Positions 8,779 through 17,415 of a stretch of DNA of 64,000 nt are shown piece by piece (positions within the stretch are counted from its first letter, which is position 1; every line of letters starts with the position of its first letter). Made by a program: the position numbers and the translations under genes. Source of the stretch: Actinomyces procaprae (lineage in GTDB: Bacteria > Actinomycetota > Actinomycetes > Actinomycetales > Actinomycetaceae); contig NZ_CP039292.1 of assembly GCF_004798665.1 (NCBI RefSeq), positions 2,046,001 through 2,110,000 of the forward strand, given 5' to 3'. Under the pieces are notes generated by a model. It had not been told where the DNA came from. It did not search any database and saw nothing but the letters and a program-made list of their open reading frames with translations.

Positions 8779-10446
8779 CTATTCCGCGGCGGTCAGCATG
8801 ATCTCCTTCGCGTCCAGGAGTTCAAGCGCATACTCCAGGCTGCTGGAGGAGAACAGGCCCTCATCGCGGGCGTCGAGCAGTGCCCGCCGCTGCACACGGA
8901 TGCTCTCAATGGCGAGCTCACGCGCCTCAGCGGGGGTGAGCACGTCGGCATGCCGACTGGTGGCGGCATCATCCAGCAGCCGGAGCAACCGCCCGCGCTC
9001 GGCATCGAAGTCGGTGCGGGAGCCCAGGCGCGGGCGGACGAGCCGGATGACACCGCCCAGCGTGAGCCCCTGGATGACCAGTGACCCACTGGCCACCAGC
9101 AGGGCCACCAGCAGCAGGAAGGGGCGGTCGGGCGTCGTCAGGGGAAGGGTCTGGGCCGCGGCCAGGGTTACGGCGCCGCGCATGCCCGCCCACACGATCA
9201 CCGCCCCCTCGCGTGGCCCGAGCGGATCGGCGGTGAAGTAGTCCAGGTCGGCTCCCCGGCGCCGCTGGCGCCGTTGGCCGCGCTCCAGGCGGTCGCGCCA
9301 ACCGGTGACCGCCTGGTGCCACTGCTCCGCGGACAGGCCGTGCTTGGCCAACAGCTCGTCATCGATGCCTCGTGCCTGCTCCAGCCGCCTCTCGAAGCGG
9401 TCCAGCCGCTGGCGCTCCTCCTCCAGGTGCTGGCGGTGGCGGCGGCGCACGTGACGCAGCCAGACCAGCAACGGCGCTACGAAGGCCACCCGCACCAGCA
9501 CCGCCATGGCCCCGGTTCCGGCCGCCAGCAGCACGGCGGCGCGCAGGCCGAAACCGCCGTCGACCACGTCCTGGACGATCCCGTAGGCCTGCAGCCCCAT
9601 GAACAGGAAGACGCCGCCCTCCAGAATCAGCTCGATGGTGCGCCAGTTCTGCTGGGCGGTCTGCCGGTGGGCGGGTGGAAGCAGACGCGGCCGACGATAG
9701 GAGATGACCAGGCCGGCGACGACGGCCGCGACCAGCCCGGAACCGCCCAGATGGTCCGTGGGCAGGGAGGCCAGGAAGGGGATGGTGAAGGACACGACCG
9801 TGTCCGCCGTCGGGTTGGTTATGCGGGAGCGAACCCGGATGCTGCCCTCCCCCACCGCCCAGCCGATGGCCAGGGCGAGGGCCAGCGAGGTGAGGAAGCC
9901 GGAGACGAGTGCGGCGGGCTGCAGGGCGTCGGCGCTGTGGGCGATGCCGGCGGCCGTGGCGGAGGACAGCAGGATCAGGGCGGTGGCGTCGTTGAACAGC
10001 CCCTCCCCCTCCAGGATGGTGATGATCCGCTGGGAGACGCCCGAGCCGCGGGCGACGGTAATGGCGACGGCGTCGGTGGGGCTCAGCACCGCCCCCAGGG
10101 CGATCGCCCAGGGCAGTGAGATCGTCGGCATGACGGCGTGCACCACCAAGCCGGTGACGGTGGCGCTGACGGCGACCAGTCCGACCGCGAGCGCCGCGAC
10201 GGCGCGCAGTTCGCGCCGGAAGTCCATCACGGGCATGGACACCGCGGTGGAGAACAGCAGCGGCGGGAGCACCACTTCGAGGACGATGTCGGGATCCAGC
10301 TCGATCGCCGAGACGAACGGCAGGAAACCGACACCCGCCCCCAGGGCGAGCAGCAGTAGCGGAGAGGCTACGCCGACCCTGGGGGCGAGTTGGTTGCCGG
10401 CGGCGATGACGAGCAGGCCCGCGACCGCGATGATGAGTATCTCCAC
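8779..10446 (-). CDS. Na+/H+ antiporter, CPA1 (NhaP-type) family
   Basis: The 555-residue membrane protein has about 12 hydrophobic segments in the first 425 residues and a cytoplasmic tail with basic, helical stretches. LPPLLFSTAVSMP, GAVLSPTDAVAITVARGSGVSQRI and LEGEGLFNDATALILLSSATA are the CPA1 signatures, including the ND ion-binding pair. RGAVTLAAAQTLPL is the later conserved segment. A basic loop of about 80 residues (about 325-405) precedes that segment. It should exchange Na+ or K+ for protons at the cell membrane. The GTG start at 10446 has TAGGGT 6 nt upstream and no Shine-Dalgarno. Confidence 0.92.
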   Translation of the reverse strand: MEILIIAVAGLLVIAAGNQLAPRVGVASPLLLLALGAGVGFLPFVSAIELDPDIVLEVVLPPLLFSTAVSMPVMDFRRELRAVAALAVGLVAVSATVTGLVVHAVMPTISLPWAIALGAVLSPTDAVAITVARGSGVSQRIITILEGEGLFNDATALILLSSATAAGIAHSADALQPAALVSGFLTSLALALAIGWAVGEGSIRVRSRITNPTADTVVSFTIPFLASLPTDHLGGSGLVAAVVAGLVISYRRPRLLPPAHRQTAQQNWRTIELILEGGVFLFMGLQAYGIVQDVVDGGFGLRAAVLLAAGTGAMAVLVRVAFVAPLLVWLRHVRRRHRQHLEEERQRLDRFERRLEQARGIDDELLAKHGLSAEQWHQAVTGWRDRLERGQRRQRRRGADLDYFTADPLGPREGAVIVWAGMRGAVTLAAAQTLPLTTPDRPFLLLVALLVASGSLVIQGLTLGGVIRLVRPRLGSRTDFDAERGRLLRLLDDAATSRHADVLTPAEARELAIESIRVQRRALLDARDEGLFSSSSLEYALELLDAKEIMLTAAE

Positions 10447-10481
10447 GGCCGCACCCTAGGACGCGGCGCCTGGAAGGAGAC

Positions 10482-11678
10482 TCACAGGCGCGCGGAGGCC
10501 AGCCGGGCGCCCTCGGTCAGCGAGGCCAGCTTGGACCAGGCGATGTGGGCGTGCACGCGTCCGCCCAGCCCGCAGTCGGTGGAGGCGACCACGCGCTCGG
10601 GCCCTACCAGCCGGGCGAAGCGCTCGATGCGGTCGGCGACCAGCTCCGGGTGCTCCAGCACGTTCGTGGCGTGGGAGACCACTCCGGGGATCAGGTACTT
10701 GCCGTCGGGCAGGGCGGTGTCCTGCCAGATCTTCCACTCGTGCTCGTGGCGGACGTTCGCGGCCTCGAAGCTCAATCCGTTGGCGTTCACGGACAGTGCC
10801 AGGTCCACGATCTTGTCGAAGCCCAGGTCGGTGGAGTGCGGGCCGTGCCAGGAGCCCCAGCACACGTGGTAGCGCACCTGGGCGGGGTCGATGCCCTCCA
10901 GGGCGTGGTTGAGGGCCTCAATGCGCACAGCGGAGAAGCGGCGGTAGTCCTCCAGGGACGGCTCGGTGATGAACTGGTCCCAGGACTCGGCCAGGTCGGG
11001 GGCGTCGATCTGAACCGTGAGCCCGGCGTCGGTGATCGCCCGGTACTCCTCCCGCAGGGCCTCGGCCCAGGCCCATACGGCGGCCTCGTCGTCCTCGTAG
11101 AAGTAGTTGCCCACGCGGGCCGCCGACGCCGGGCTGACGGAGGCAACGAAGCCCTCGCTCAGCGGCTTGCCGGCCCTTTCAAGCCCGTGCTTGAGTGCGG
11201 CGATGTCGCGGGCGACAATGTCCTGACCGGTGTAGCGGATCTCGCCGGTGACTACGGGGAACACCCAGGGCCTGCGCGTGGCCAGGTGGATGCCGGAGGT
11301 GGGGTCTGCGTAGGCGTCGGCGTAGGCGACCCAGTCGCGGCGGTCGGTCATGGCGTCGAGCTCGAGCCTGCCGGCCGGCGTGGGCTTGCGCTCGGGCAGC
11401 TGGTCGAGCAGCTCAAGGCCGCTGAAGCGGGTGAAGGAGTATGACCACCAGGCGCCGTAGTCGACCTTCTCGGTCATGGCGTGCCCGTACTCGCCGTCGT
11501 TGACGATCGTCAGGCCGGTCTCGGCCTGCCGGGCGACGACGGCGTCGGTCTGCTCGGCGACGACCGCCGCGAGCCCGGCGTCGTCGAGGGTGCCGGCCGC
11601 GTGAGCGGCGTTAGCCTCAAGCAGCGCCTCGGTGCGGGGCAGGGAGCCTACATGGGTGGTGCGGATTTGCTTGGCCAT
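10482..11678 (-). CDS. MetE C-terminal-like (cobalamin-independent) methyltransferase
   Basis: This 398-residue single-domain protein belongs to the UROD/MetE-like TIM barrels. It begins MAKQIRTTHVGSLPRTEALL. Putative zinc ligands are the His-x-Cys of VRYHVCWGSWHGPHSTDL, a Glu in SFEAANVRHEHEW and the Cys of ASTDCGLGGRVHAH. That is half the length of full MetE, which is about 750 residues. It is often annotated as methyltetrahydropteroyltriglutamate-homocysteine methyltransferase, but the methyl donor of the short forms is often not folate, so the substrate is open. AAGGA lies 6 nt before the ATG. It appears to be transcribed alone; no cobalamin or SAM riboswitch was recognised upstream. Confidence 0.85.
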   Translation of the reverse strand: MAKQIRTTHVGSLPRTEALLEANAAHAAGTLDDAGLAAVVAEQTDAVVARQAETGLTIVNDGEYGHAMTEKVDYGAWWSYSFTRFSGLELLDQLPERKPTPAGRLELDAMTDRRDWVAYADAYADPTSGIHLATRRPWVFPVVTGEIRYTGQDIVARDIAALKHGLERAGKPLSEGFVASVSPASAARVGNYFYEDDEAAVWAWAEALREEYRAITDAGLTVQIDAPDLAESWDQFITEPSLEDYRRFSAVRIEALNHALEGIDPAQVRYHVCWGSWHGPHSTDLGFDKIVDLALSVNANGLSFEAANVRHEHEWKIWQDTALPDGKYLIPGVVSHATNVLEHPELVADRIERFARLVGPERVVASTDCGLGGRVHAHIAWSKLASLTEGARLASARL

Positions 11679-11868
11679 TTCAGGTCCTTCCATCGTTCCT
11701 GGCGGGAGCACCGCACCGCCGGACGCAGCCGGTGGCGTGGTTGCTGCGGCGTCAACGAGCCAGGTCTCTCAGCCGCTCTGGATGGTGCCCGCACACCATA
11801 TCAGGGCCCACCCGCAGGCCGGCGCCATCGGCGCGCCCGCGCCGCCGCCGGCGGCCGGAGTCAAGGGC

Positions 11869-12525
11869 CTAGCCCTCGGCGACGATCTCGACGCGACGGT
11901 TGGCGGCCCGTCCCTCCTCAGACACGGAGCCGTCCTCCTCCGTCTCCGAGGCGATCGGCTCGGACTCCCCCTTGCCCTGCGCGGTGACGTCCAGGTCGGG
12001 CAGCTGGTCGGTGATATAGGTCTTGACCGCCTCGGCCCTGCGCTCGGACAGGTCCTGGTTGTAGTCGTCCTCATCCACCGAGTCGGTGTGGCCGGTGATC
12101 GTGACCGTGGTGGGTGGATCGTCCCGCCACTGCGCGATCAGCTCGTCCAGCACCTCGTGGGCGCGGTCGGTCAGCTCCGCGGAGTCCGCCTCGAAGTTCA
12201 CGTCGCTGGACAGCGTGGTGGTGGTGCGGTCCCCCAGCTCCACCACGGAGGCCGCGCCATCCGTGGTGCCGATCGGCGCCTCGATGTCATAGCTCCGCAT
12301 CTCGATGGAGTACACGGGCGCCTCGACGCTCTCACCGGCCTCGGGCACGACGCCGGGGGCGACGTATCTGGTGGCCACGGCAGTGGCCGAAGGAGTCGGC
12401 GTCGCCGACGCGGCCAGTGCCATAGGCTGGGAGGCGAGCGCGCCCACCGCCGCCGCCAGCACCATCGTGCCTCCCACGGCCGCCGCGCCCCTGGCCCGCG
12501 GGGCGTTCACGGATCGGCGAGTCAT
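11869..12525 (-). CDS. Secreted OmpA/MotB-domain protein
   Basis: The 218-residue protein has an N-terminal signal segment (MVLAAAVGALASQPMALAASA) and a C-terminal OmpA-like domain at about 105-218. That domain includes NFEADSAELTDRAHEVLDEL, TVTITGHTDSVDEDDYNQDLSERRAEAVKTYI and GRAANRRVEIVAEG. The TGHTDS and NxxLSxxRA core with the final R-R-V-E is the peptidoglycan-binding signature, so it probably sits in the wall of this Gram-positive cell. Its ATG overlaps the preceding lipoprotein stop codon by 4 nt, so the two are a translationally coupled pair. Confidence 0.88.
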   Translation of the reverse strand: MTRRSVNAPRARGAAAVGGTMVLAAAVGALASQPMALAASATPTPSATAVATRYVAPGVVPEAGESVEAPVYSIEMRSYDIEAPIGTTDGAASVVELGDRTTTTLSSDVNFEADSAELTDRAHEVLDELIAQWRDDPPTTVTITGHTDSVDEDDYNQDLSERRAEAVKTYITDQLPDLDVTAQGKGESEPIASETEEDGSVSEEGRAANRRVEIVAEG

Positions 12526-13178
12526 CGGGTCACCGCCACGTCCGTGAACAGCTGCAGGCCGGGGATGGAGACCGTGACGGTCTCCACGTTCTCCGGCAGG
12601 GGCGCGTACATGTTGTAGTAGATCGCCGTGTCACCCGGGCGGATACGGTCGGGCTGGGAGCACAGCTGCTTGCCGTCGGTGTTGCGGGCCGTCTCATAGG
12701 TCTTCTGGTTCAGGGCGTCAATAATCATCACGCCCGAGGTCGTGCCAATGCCTCCCGAGCTGCTGAACGCGGTGGTCGGGTACAGGCCCTCATGCTCGTC
12801 GTCGTCGGGCGAGAGGCTGGTCACCGAGAAGGTGACGATCGTGAAGCCCCCGGTCACGGTGACGGCATTGAGGTCCACGCGAGCCGGCTCCTCTGCTGAG
12901 AAGCCGTTATTCAGCTCCACCTCCTGCGAGCCCAGTACGGGCAGGTTGCCGGTGAAGGGCAGGGCCGTGCCCGCCGCCGATGCCTGTGCCGCCGCAGTGG
13001 CGACGTCCCCGCCTCCGGCCGCGCCGTCGTCGTCGCCACCGCGGTCGGTCAGGCTGCATGCCGCCAGCACACCGGCGGCCACCGCGGCGCCTCCCCACGC
13101 CAATAGCCGACGACGGCTGTGGATCCGGGACGGCGCTGGGGCTCCGGTGGGCGCCGGGTTGAGGGAGGACGAAGGCAT
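12522..13178 (-). CDS. Tat-type lipoprotein of unknown function
   Basis: The 218-residue protein starts with MPSSSLNPAPTG. It has a twin-arginine segment SRRRLLAWGGAAVAAGVLAAC, where LAAC is a lipobox, so it should be exported folded and lipid-anchored. The mature part begins with a Gly/Asp-rich linker and then a beta-rich domain (VEL, VDLNAVTVTGGFTIVTFSVTSL, DTAIYYNMYAPLPENVETVTVSIPG). No named family was recognised. The ATG at 13178 has AAGGAG 7 nt upstream. It is co-translated with the OmpA-domain gene, and the pair may form a cell-envelope complex. Confidence 0.82.
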   Translation of the reverse strand: MPSSSLNPAPTGAPAPSRIHSRRRLLAWGGAAVAAGVLAACSLTDRGGDDDGAAGGGDVATAAAQASAAGTALPFTGNLPVLGSQEVELNNGFSAEEPARVDLNAVTVTGGFTIVTFSVTSLSPDDDEHEGLYPTTAFSSSGGIGTTSGVMIIDALNQKTYETARNTDGKQLCSQPDRIRPGDTAIYYNMYAPLPENVETVTVSIPGLQLFTDVAVTR

Positions 13179-13414
13179 ATGGCAACTCCTTGGTACGGGG
13201 AGGCAGCGGGCACGCGCGCATCGCACTCGTGCACCCGGCGTCAGGTGCTGAGCCCACTCCCACTCATTATGTATCGAAACGTTATCCAGATTGCCTGGTG
13301 CAGTCAATCCTCCACACGATCCTCCGCAGCTGTCACGCCGCTGACCTCACCTCCCTGTCCTTCGGTGCCGCGGCGGAGGGATTCGTGTCGGTGCGACGGG
13401 CTAGCGTGGCCGCC

Positions 13415-15715
13415 ATGAATCGGCTCGAACCGCACCGCCCACCCGCAGCACCCGGCTCGGGAGACTCGATGCCGGCTATCCGCGAGCGCGCCGAGGCGGT
13501 GCTGCGCGAGCTGGTCGGGCGGGCGGACGCACGGCTGCGCCAGGACCAGTGGCGCGCCATCGAGGCACTGGTGGTGCAGCGGCGCAGGGCACTAGTGGTG
13601 CAGCGGACGGGCTGGGGAAAGTCCGCCGTCTACTTCGTTGCCACCGTGCTACTGCGGGAGGGCTGGGGCGCGTGGCGGCCCGGGGAGCCGCCTCCTCCCC
13701 CGGGGCGGCGCGGCGGTGCGGGCGCCACGGTGATCGTCTCCCCGCTGCTGGCGCTCATGCGTGACCAGGTGGCCGCCGCCCGCCGCGCCGGCATCAGCGC
13801 CCTGACCATGAACTCGGTCAATGCCCCGCAGTGGCCGCAGATCCAGGCTCAGGTGCGGCGGGGCGAGGTGGATGTGCTGCTGGTATCCCCTGAGCGGCTC
13901 AACAATCCGGTCTTCCGGGATGAGGTCCTGCCGCGCCTGGCCGCGGATGCCGCCCTGGTTGTGGTAGACGAGGCTCACTGCATCTCCGACTGGGGCCATG
14001 ACTTCCGCCCCGACTACCGGCGCATTCGCACCCTGCTGGCGCAGCTGCCGCCGAGCACTCCGGTGCTGGCCACCACGGCGACGGCGAATGCCCGGGTCAC
14101 CGCGGATGTCGCCGAGCAGCTCGGGGCGAGGCCGGCGCCTCCGGCGGGTCGGGTCGACGGTCCGGCCGGGGACGCCGCCGACTCCGCCGGCGTGCTGGTG
14201 CTGCGTGGAACGCTCGAACGCACCTCCCTGCACCTGGGGGTGTGCCGCCTGCCGGATGCCGCCGCGCGCCTGGCCTGGCTCGTCGACTATATGCGGGCCA
14301 CGCCCGGGTCCGGAATCGTCTACTGCCTGACGGTGTCGGCGGCGGGTGAGGTTGCCGAGCAATTGCGTGAGGCGGGTCTGGCGGTGGCCGCCTACACGGG
14401 GCGCACGGACTCTGCGGAGCGGGAGCGGCTGGAGGAGGAGCTGAAGGAGAACCGGGTGAAGGCGCTGGTGGCCACCAGCGCGCTGGGCATGGGTTTCGAC
14501 AAGCCGGATCTTGCTTTCGTGGTGCACGTGGGGGCACCGAGCTCGCCGGTGGCGTACTACCAGCAGGTGGGCCGTGCGGGGCGCGGAGTCGACCGCGCCG
14601 AGGTGATCCTCCTGCCGGGGGCTGAGGACCGCGCCATTTGGGACTGGTTCGGCGCCCAGGGCTTCCCGCCCGAGGATGCGGTGCGCGGGGCTCTGGCCGC
14701 GCTCGAGGGCGCCGCAACCGCCGGGGCCGGGCCGCTGAGCACGAATGCCCTGGAGACCATGGTGCCGGTGCGGCGCGCCCGGCTGGAGTCCATGCTCAAG
14801 GTCCTCGACGTCGACGGCGCGGTGCGGCGTGTGCGAGGGGGCTGGGAGGCGACCGGGCGGTCCTGGGAGTATGACGCACCGCGGTACGCACGCGTGGAGC
14901 GGGCGCGGCTCGCAGAGCAGGACTTGATGGTGCGCTATGAGTCCCTGTCCGCGCCGGACTGCCGCATGGCCTTCCTGCGGCGGGTGCTGGACGATCCGGA
15001 GCTTGCCGACGGATGGCGGTGCGGGGCATGCGACTTGTGCGGTGGCCTGCAGCTGCCCCTGGCGCCGGGTGAGCGGGAGATCGCCGCGGCCCGAAAGGCG
15101 CTGACTCGCGTGGGCGTGTCCATTGAGCCCCGCAGGCGTTGGCCGAGCGGAATGGACCGCCTGAACCTGCCCGAGCTCAGGGGGGCCATCGCTGAGGAGG
15201 ATAGGCACGAGCCCGGGTTCGCGGTCGGCCGCCTGGACGGTTTGGGGGTCTCCGGCGCACTGCGTGATCTGTTCGACTCCGGCGGCGACTGCGAGGTGCC
15301 GGACGCGCTGCGCGGCCCGGTGCTGGAGGTGGTGGACCGGCTTGCCGACGCGCACGCCGTGACGGCTGCGGCAGGCACCGCCGTGGTGATTGTCGACTCG
15401 CGCACCCGCCCCCGGCTGGTGCGCCACCTGGGGCACGCACTGGCCCGACGTCTGGGCGCCGTTCCCCTGGGTGTCATCGGGGTGCGCGGTGAGCCCGGCA
15501 GGCACGACGTCGGCTCCGCTTTCCGCCTGGCCGACGTATGTCGTGCGCTTACGCTTGAGGACTGGTCTGCGCAGGCGCTGGCGCGTCTGCGGGGATGCTC
15601 CGTAGTGCTGGTGGACGACTGGACCGAGTCCGGTTGGACGCTCACCGTAGCGGCCATGCTGCTGCGCCGGGCCGGGGCGGCGCGCGTGTACCCCTTCGTG
15701 CTAGCGCAGCGCTGA
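13415..15715 (+). CDS. recQ: RecQ-family DNA helicase with C-terminal phosphoribosyltransferase-like domain
   Basis: The 766-residue protein is a superfamily 2 helicase. In order it has Walker A VVQRTGWGKSAVYF (65-70), DEAHCISDWGHDFRPDYRRI (185 on), TTATAN (220), the helicase C domain with VATSALGMGFDKPDLAFVVH and the arginine-finger motif QQVGRAGRG (383-391), then a RecQ zinc site made of Cys 516, 536, 539 and 542. After about residue 650 there is no HRDC domain. Instead AVVIVDSRTRP and CSVVLVDDWTESGWTLTVAAMLL (729-751) look like a type I phosphoribosyltransferase PRPP loop. The ATG at 13415 has TAGCGT 7 nt upstream. It should unwind DNA during recombination or repair. The role of the C-terminal domain is unknown. 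Confidence 0.9.
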   Translation: MNRLEPHRPPAAPGSGDSMPAIRERAEAVLRELVGRADARLRQDQWRAIEALVVQRRRALVVQRTGWGKSAVYFVATVLLREGWGAWRPGEPPPPPGRRGGAGATVIVSPLLALMRDQVAAARRAGISALTMNSVNAPQWPQIQAQVRRGEVDVLLVSPERLNNPVFRDEVLPRLAADAALVVVDEAHCISDWGHDFRPDYRRIRTLLAQLPPSTPVLATTATANARVTADVAEQLGARPAPPAGRVDGPAGDAADSAGVLVLRGTLERTSLHLGVCRLPDAAARLAWLVDYMRATPGSGIVYCLTVSAAGEVAEQLREAGLAVAAYTGRTDSAERERLEEELKENRVKALVATSALGMGFDKPDLAFVVHVGAPSSPVAYYQQVGRAGRGVDRAEVILLPGAEDRAIWDWFGAQGFPPEDAVRGALAALEGAATAGAGPLSTNALETMVPVRRARLESMLKVLDVDGAVRRVRGGWEATGRSWEYDAPRYARVERARLAEQDLMVRYESLSAPDCRMAFLRRVLDDPELADGWRCGACDLCGGLQLPLAPGEREIAAARKALTRVGVSIEPRRRWPSGMDRLNLPELRGAIAEEDRHEPGFAVGRLDGLGVSGALRDLFDSGGDCEVPDALRGPVLEVVDRLADAHAVTAAAGTAVVIVDSRTRPRLVRHLGHALARRLGAVPLGVIGVRGEPGRHDVGSAFRLADVCRALTLEDWSAQALARLRGCSVVLVDDWTESGWTLTVAAMLLRRAGAARVYPFVLAQR

Positions 15716-15784
15716 CGGCAGCGGGCAGCCACAGGACGTGCTGCGAATTCGCCTACGACCTCGGCTTGCCGGTGCGCCCCGGGG

Positions 15785-17404
15785 TCATTCGGCTTTGGCG
15801 CGGGCCGCGTCCACCAGTTCCTGCGCGATCCCTGCCACGCCGTCCTGGGACGCGTGCGCGCCTGCGGGCAGGAGGCCCTCGTCCTGCAGGTAGTACCACC
15901 AAAGTGGTGCGGCCCAGGCGCGCGGCTGCCCGAGCGCGACGGCTGTGAGATGCCGTGCGACCGCCTCCCGGCCGGCGCCGGTGTCGGTGGCGGAGCCGAA
16001 CCACCACGGGCCGTCGTCCAGGTCCTCGGCGCCGTAGCCGAGCTCGGTCAGGGCCACGGGCAGGTCCCCGGCGACCCGCCCCAGGGCCTCCAGGACGCGC
16101 CTGGCGCCCGCCCCCAGCGGATGCCACTGCGGGTATACGGACAGTCCGACGACGTCCGTCAGCCCCGTCAGCTCCTCCCCGAGGTTCGTGGCGGCCCATG
16201 AAATGACGGACTCCTCCTGCGTGCCCTGTCCCAGCTGGTAGTACAGGGTGAGCACCCGGGGCGCGGCGGCGGTCGCCGGGTCGGCGGCGAGCGCCCGGGC
16301 CGCCTGCACAGTCCGCTCCACGGCGTGGGGGCCGGTCCACTCCCCGGCGAGCTCGTTGCCGGTCTCCCAGGCGTCGGCGTCGGGGAAGGCGGTGATCAGC
16401 GCGCTTATCCGCTGCTCCCAGGCGGCCTCGTCGTAGTCGGTGAGTGCCTGCGAGTCGCAGGCCTGCACCATCACCAGGGCGCCCGCCCGGTGCAGTTCGT
16501 CGACGCACCTGCGCCACCGGCCGATCTCCTCGCGGTCGTCGGCGTCTTCCACGACGATGCGCACCAGCGGTCGGCGCCCCGCGCCGGCCAGCCTGTCGAC
16601 GGCGAGGTCGGAGTCTCCGGGCGCCGGTGGGGCGGTGAAGGTGACGCCCAGCATCGCGTCATCGGGGCCGAGCAGGGCGGCGGTATCATCCTGGGCCAGT
16701 TGCGCAGCGGTTGCGGCCTCGAGTGCGGCGTTGGCCAGCACGGCGCGCTCGGCATGGGTGGCTGCGGCCTCGCAGTCCTGCAGGGCCTGGGCGGTCCTGT
16801 TGCGGAGCGCGTCGATGGTTCCGACCCGGGTGCTGTCTGCGGTCTGCCGCAGCTGGGCCTGGATGTCCTCCTGGGCCGTGTGCAGTCCCCGGGCGGCCAG
16901 CTCGGCGAGCGCGTAGTGCCCGGGTCCGGGCAGGTCCGCGAACAGCGCGGAGTAGCCGTGGCCGGTCGGCCAGGACAGGGTCAGGCAGACGGGCGTCGCG
17001 GGCAGCTCCAGGGCCGCCGTGGCCTCGGCATGCCGCTTCAGCGGCGCCAGTTCGACCAGTTCGAGCGTGGTGGCGTCCAGTAGGGCGTCATCGCGCAGCT
17101 CCTGGCCGGCGCCATTGGTCTGCACGGTAAGCAGCCCGGCGAGGTCCAGGACCGTGCCGTCGGGGGCGGCCACGTCGAGCAGAACCAGCCCGCCTCCGCC
17201 CGGTGCCGTCGGGGAGGGCACCGGGTCGGGCCGAGGGCGCCCCAGCAGCCGGAGTACAGCGAGGACCGCCGCCACCAGGGCGGCGATCCCGGCCGCTATC
17301 AGGCCGATGGCCTTGCGCCGAGACAGCGCGGCCGACCGCGCCGGCTCAGCGTCGGCGCGGGGCCGACGGGGCGTCCCGTCGGCCCCGCCGCCTGCGTGCC
17401 CCAT
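15785..17404 (-). CDS. Membrane-anchored putative glycoside hydrolase (clan GH-A-like barrel)
   Basis: The 539-residue protein has one N-terminal membrane segment (about 33-54, after SRRK) and a large extracellular part. Residues 345-356 AWETGNELAGEW contain the Asn-Glu pair, and 450-457 VALTELGYG contain a second Glu. Together they match the acid/base and nucleophile positions of clan GH-A TIM barrels (N350, E351, E454). VVGLSVYPQWHPLG and AAPLWWYYLQDEG also fit strands of such a barrel. A helical region at about 165-240 precedes it. GAGGAGG lies before the ATG, 11 bp after the DUF2334 gene. As the last gene of the polysaccharide operon it probably trims or releases the polymer. Substrate and family are not determined. 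Confidence 0.7.
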   Translation of the reverse strand: MGHAGGGADGTPRRPRADAEPARSAALSRRKAIGLIAAGIAALVAAVLAVLRLLGRPRPDPVPSPTAPGGGGLVLLDVAAPDGTVLDLAGLLTVQTNGAGQELRDDALLDATTLELVELAPLKRHAEATAALELPATPVCLTLSWPTGHGYSALFADLPGPGHYALAELAARGLHTAQEDIQAQLRQTADSTRVGTIDALRNRTAQALQDCEAAATHAERAVLANAALEAATAAQLAQDDTAALLGPDDAMLGVTFTAPPAPGDSDLAVDRLAGAGRRPLVRIVVEDADDREEIGRWRRCVDELHRAGALVMVQACDSQALTDYDEAAWEQRISALITAFPDADAWETGNELAGEWTGPHAVERTVQAARALAADPATAAAPRVLTLYYQLGQGTQEESVISWAATNLGEELTGLTDVVGLSVYPQWHPLGAGARRVLEALGRVAGDLPVALTELGYGAEDLDDGPWWFGSATDTGAGREAVARHLTAVALGQPRAWAAPLWWYYLQDEGLLPAGAHASQDGVAGIAQELVDAARAKAE

Positions 17405-17415
17405 CCGCTTCCTCC

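Noticed and set aside
13649..15505. Long open frame antisense to recQ (about 618 codons)
   Set aside because: It is a GC-rich mirror of recQ codons with no domain pattern, and recQ itself has full helicase motifs.
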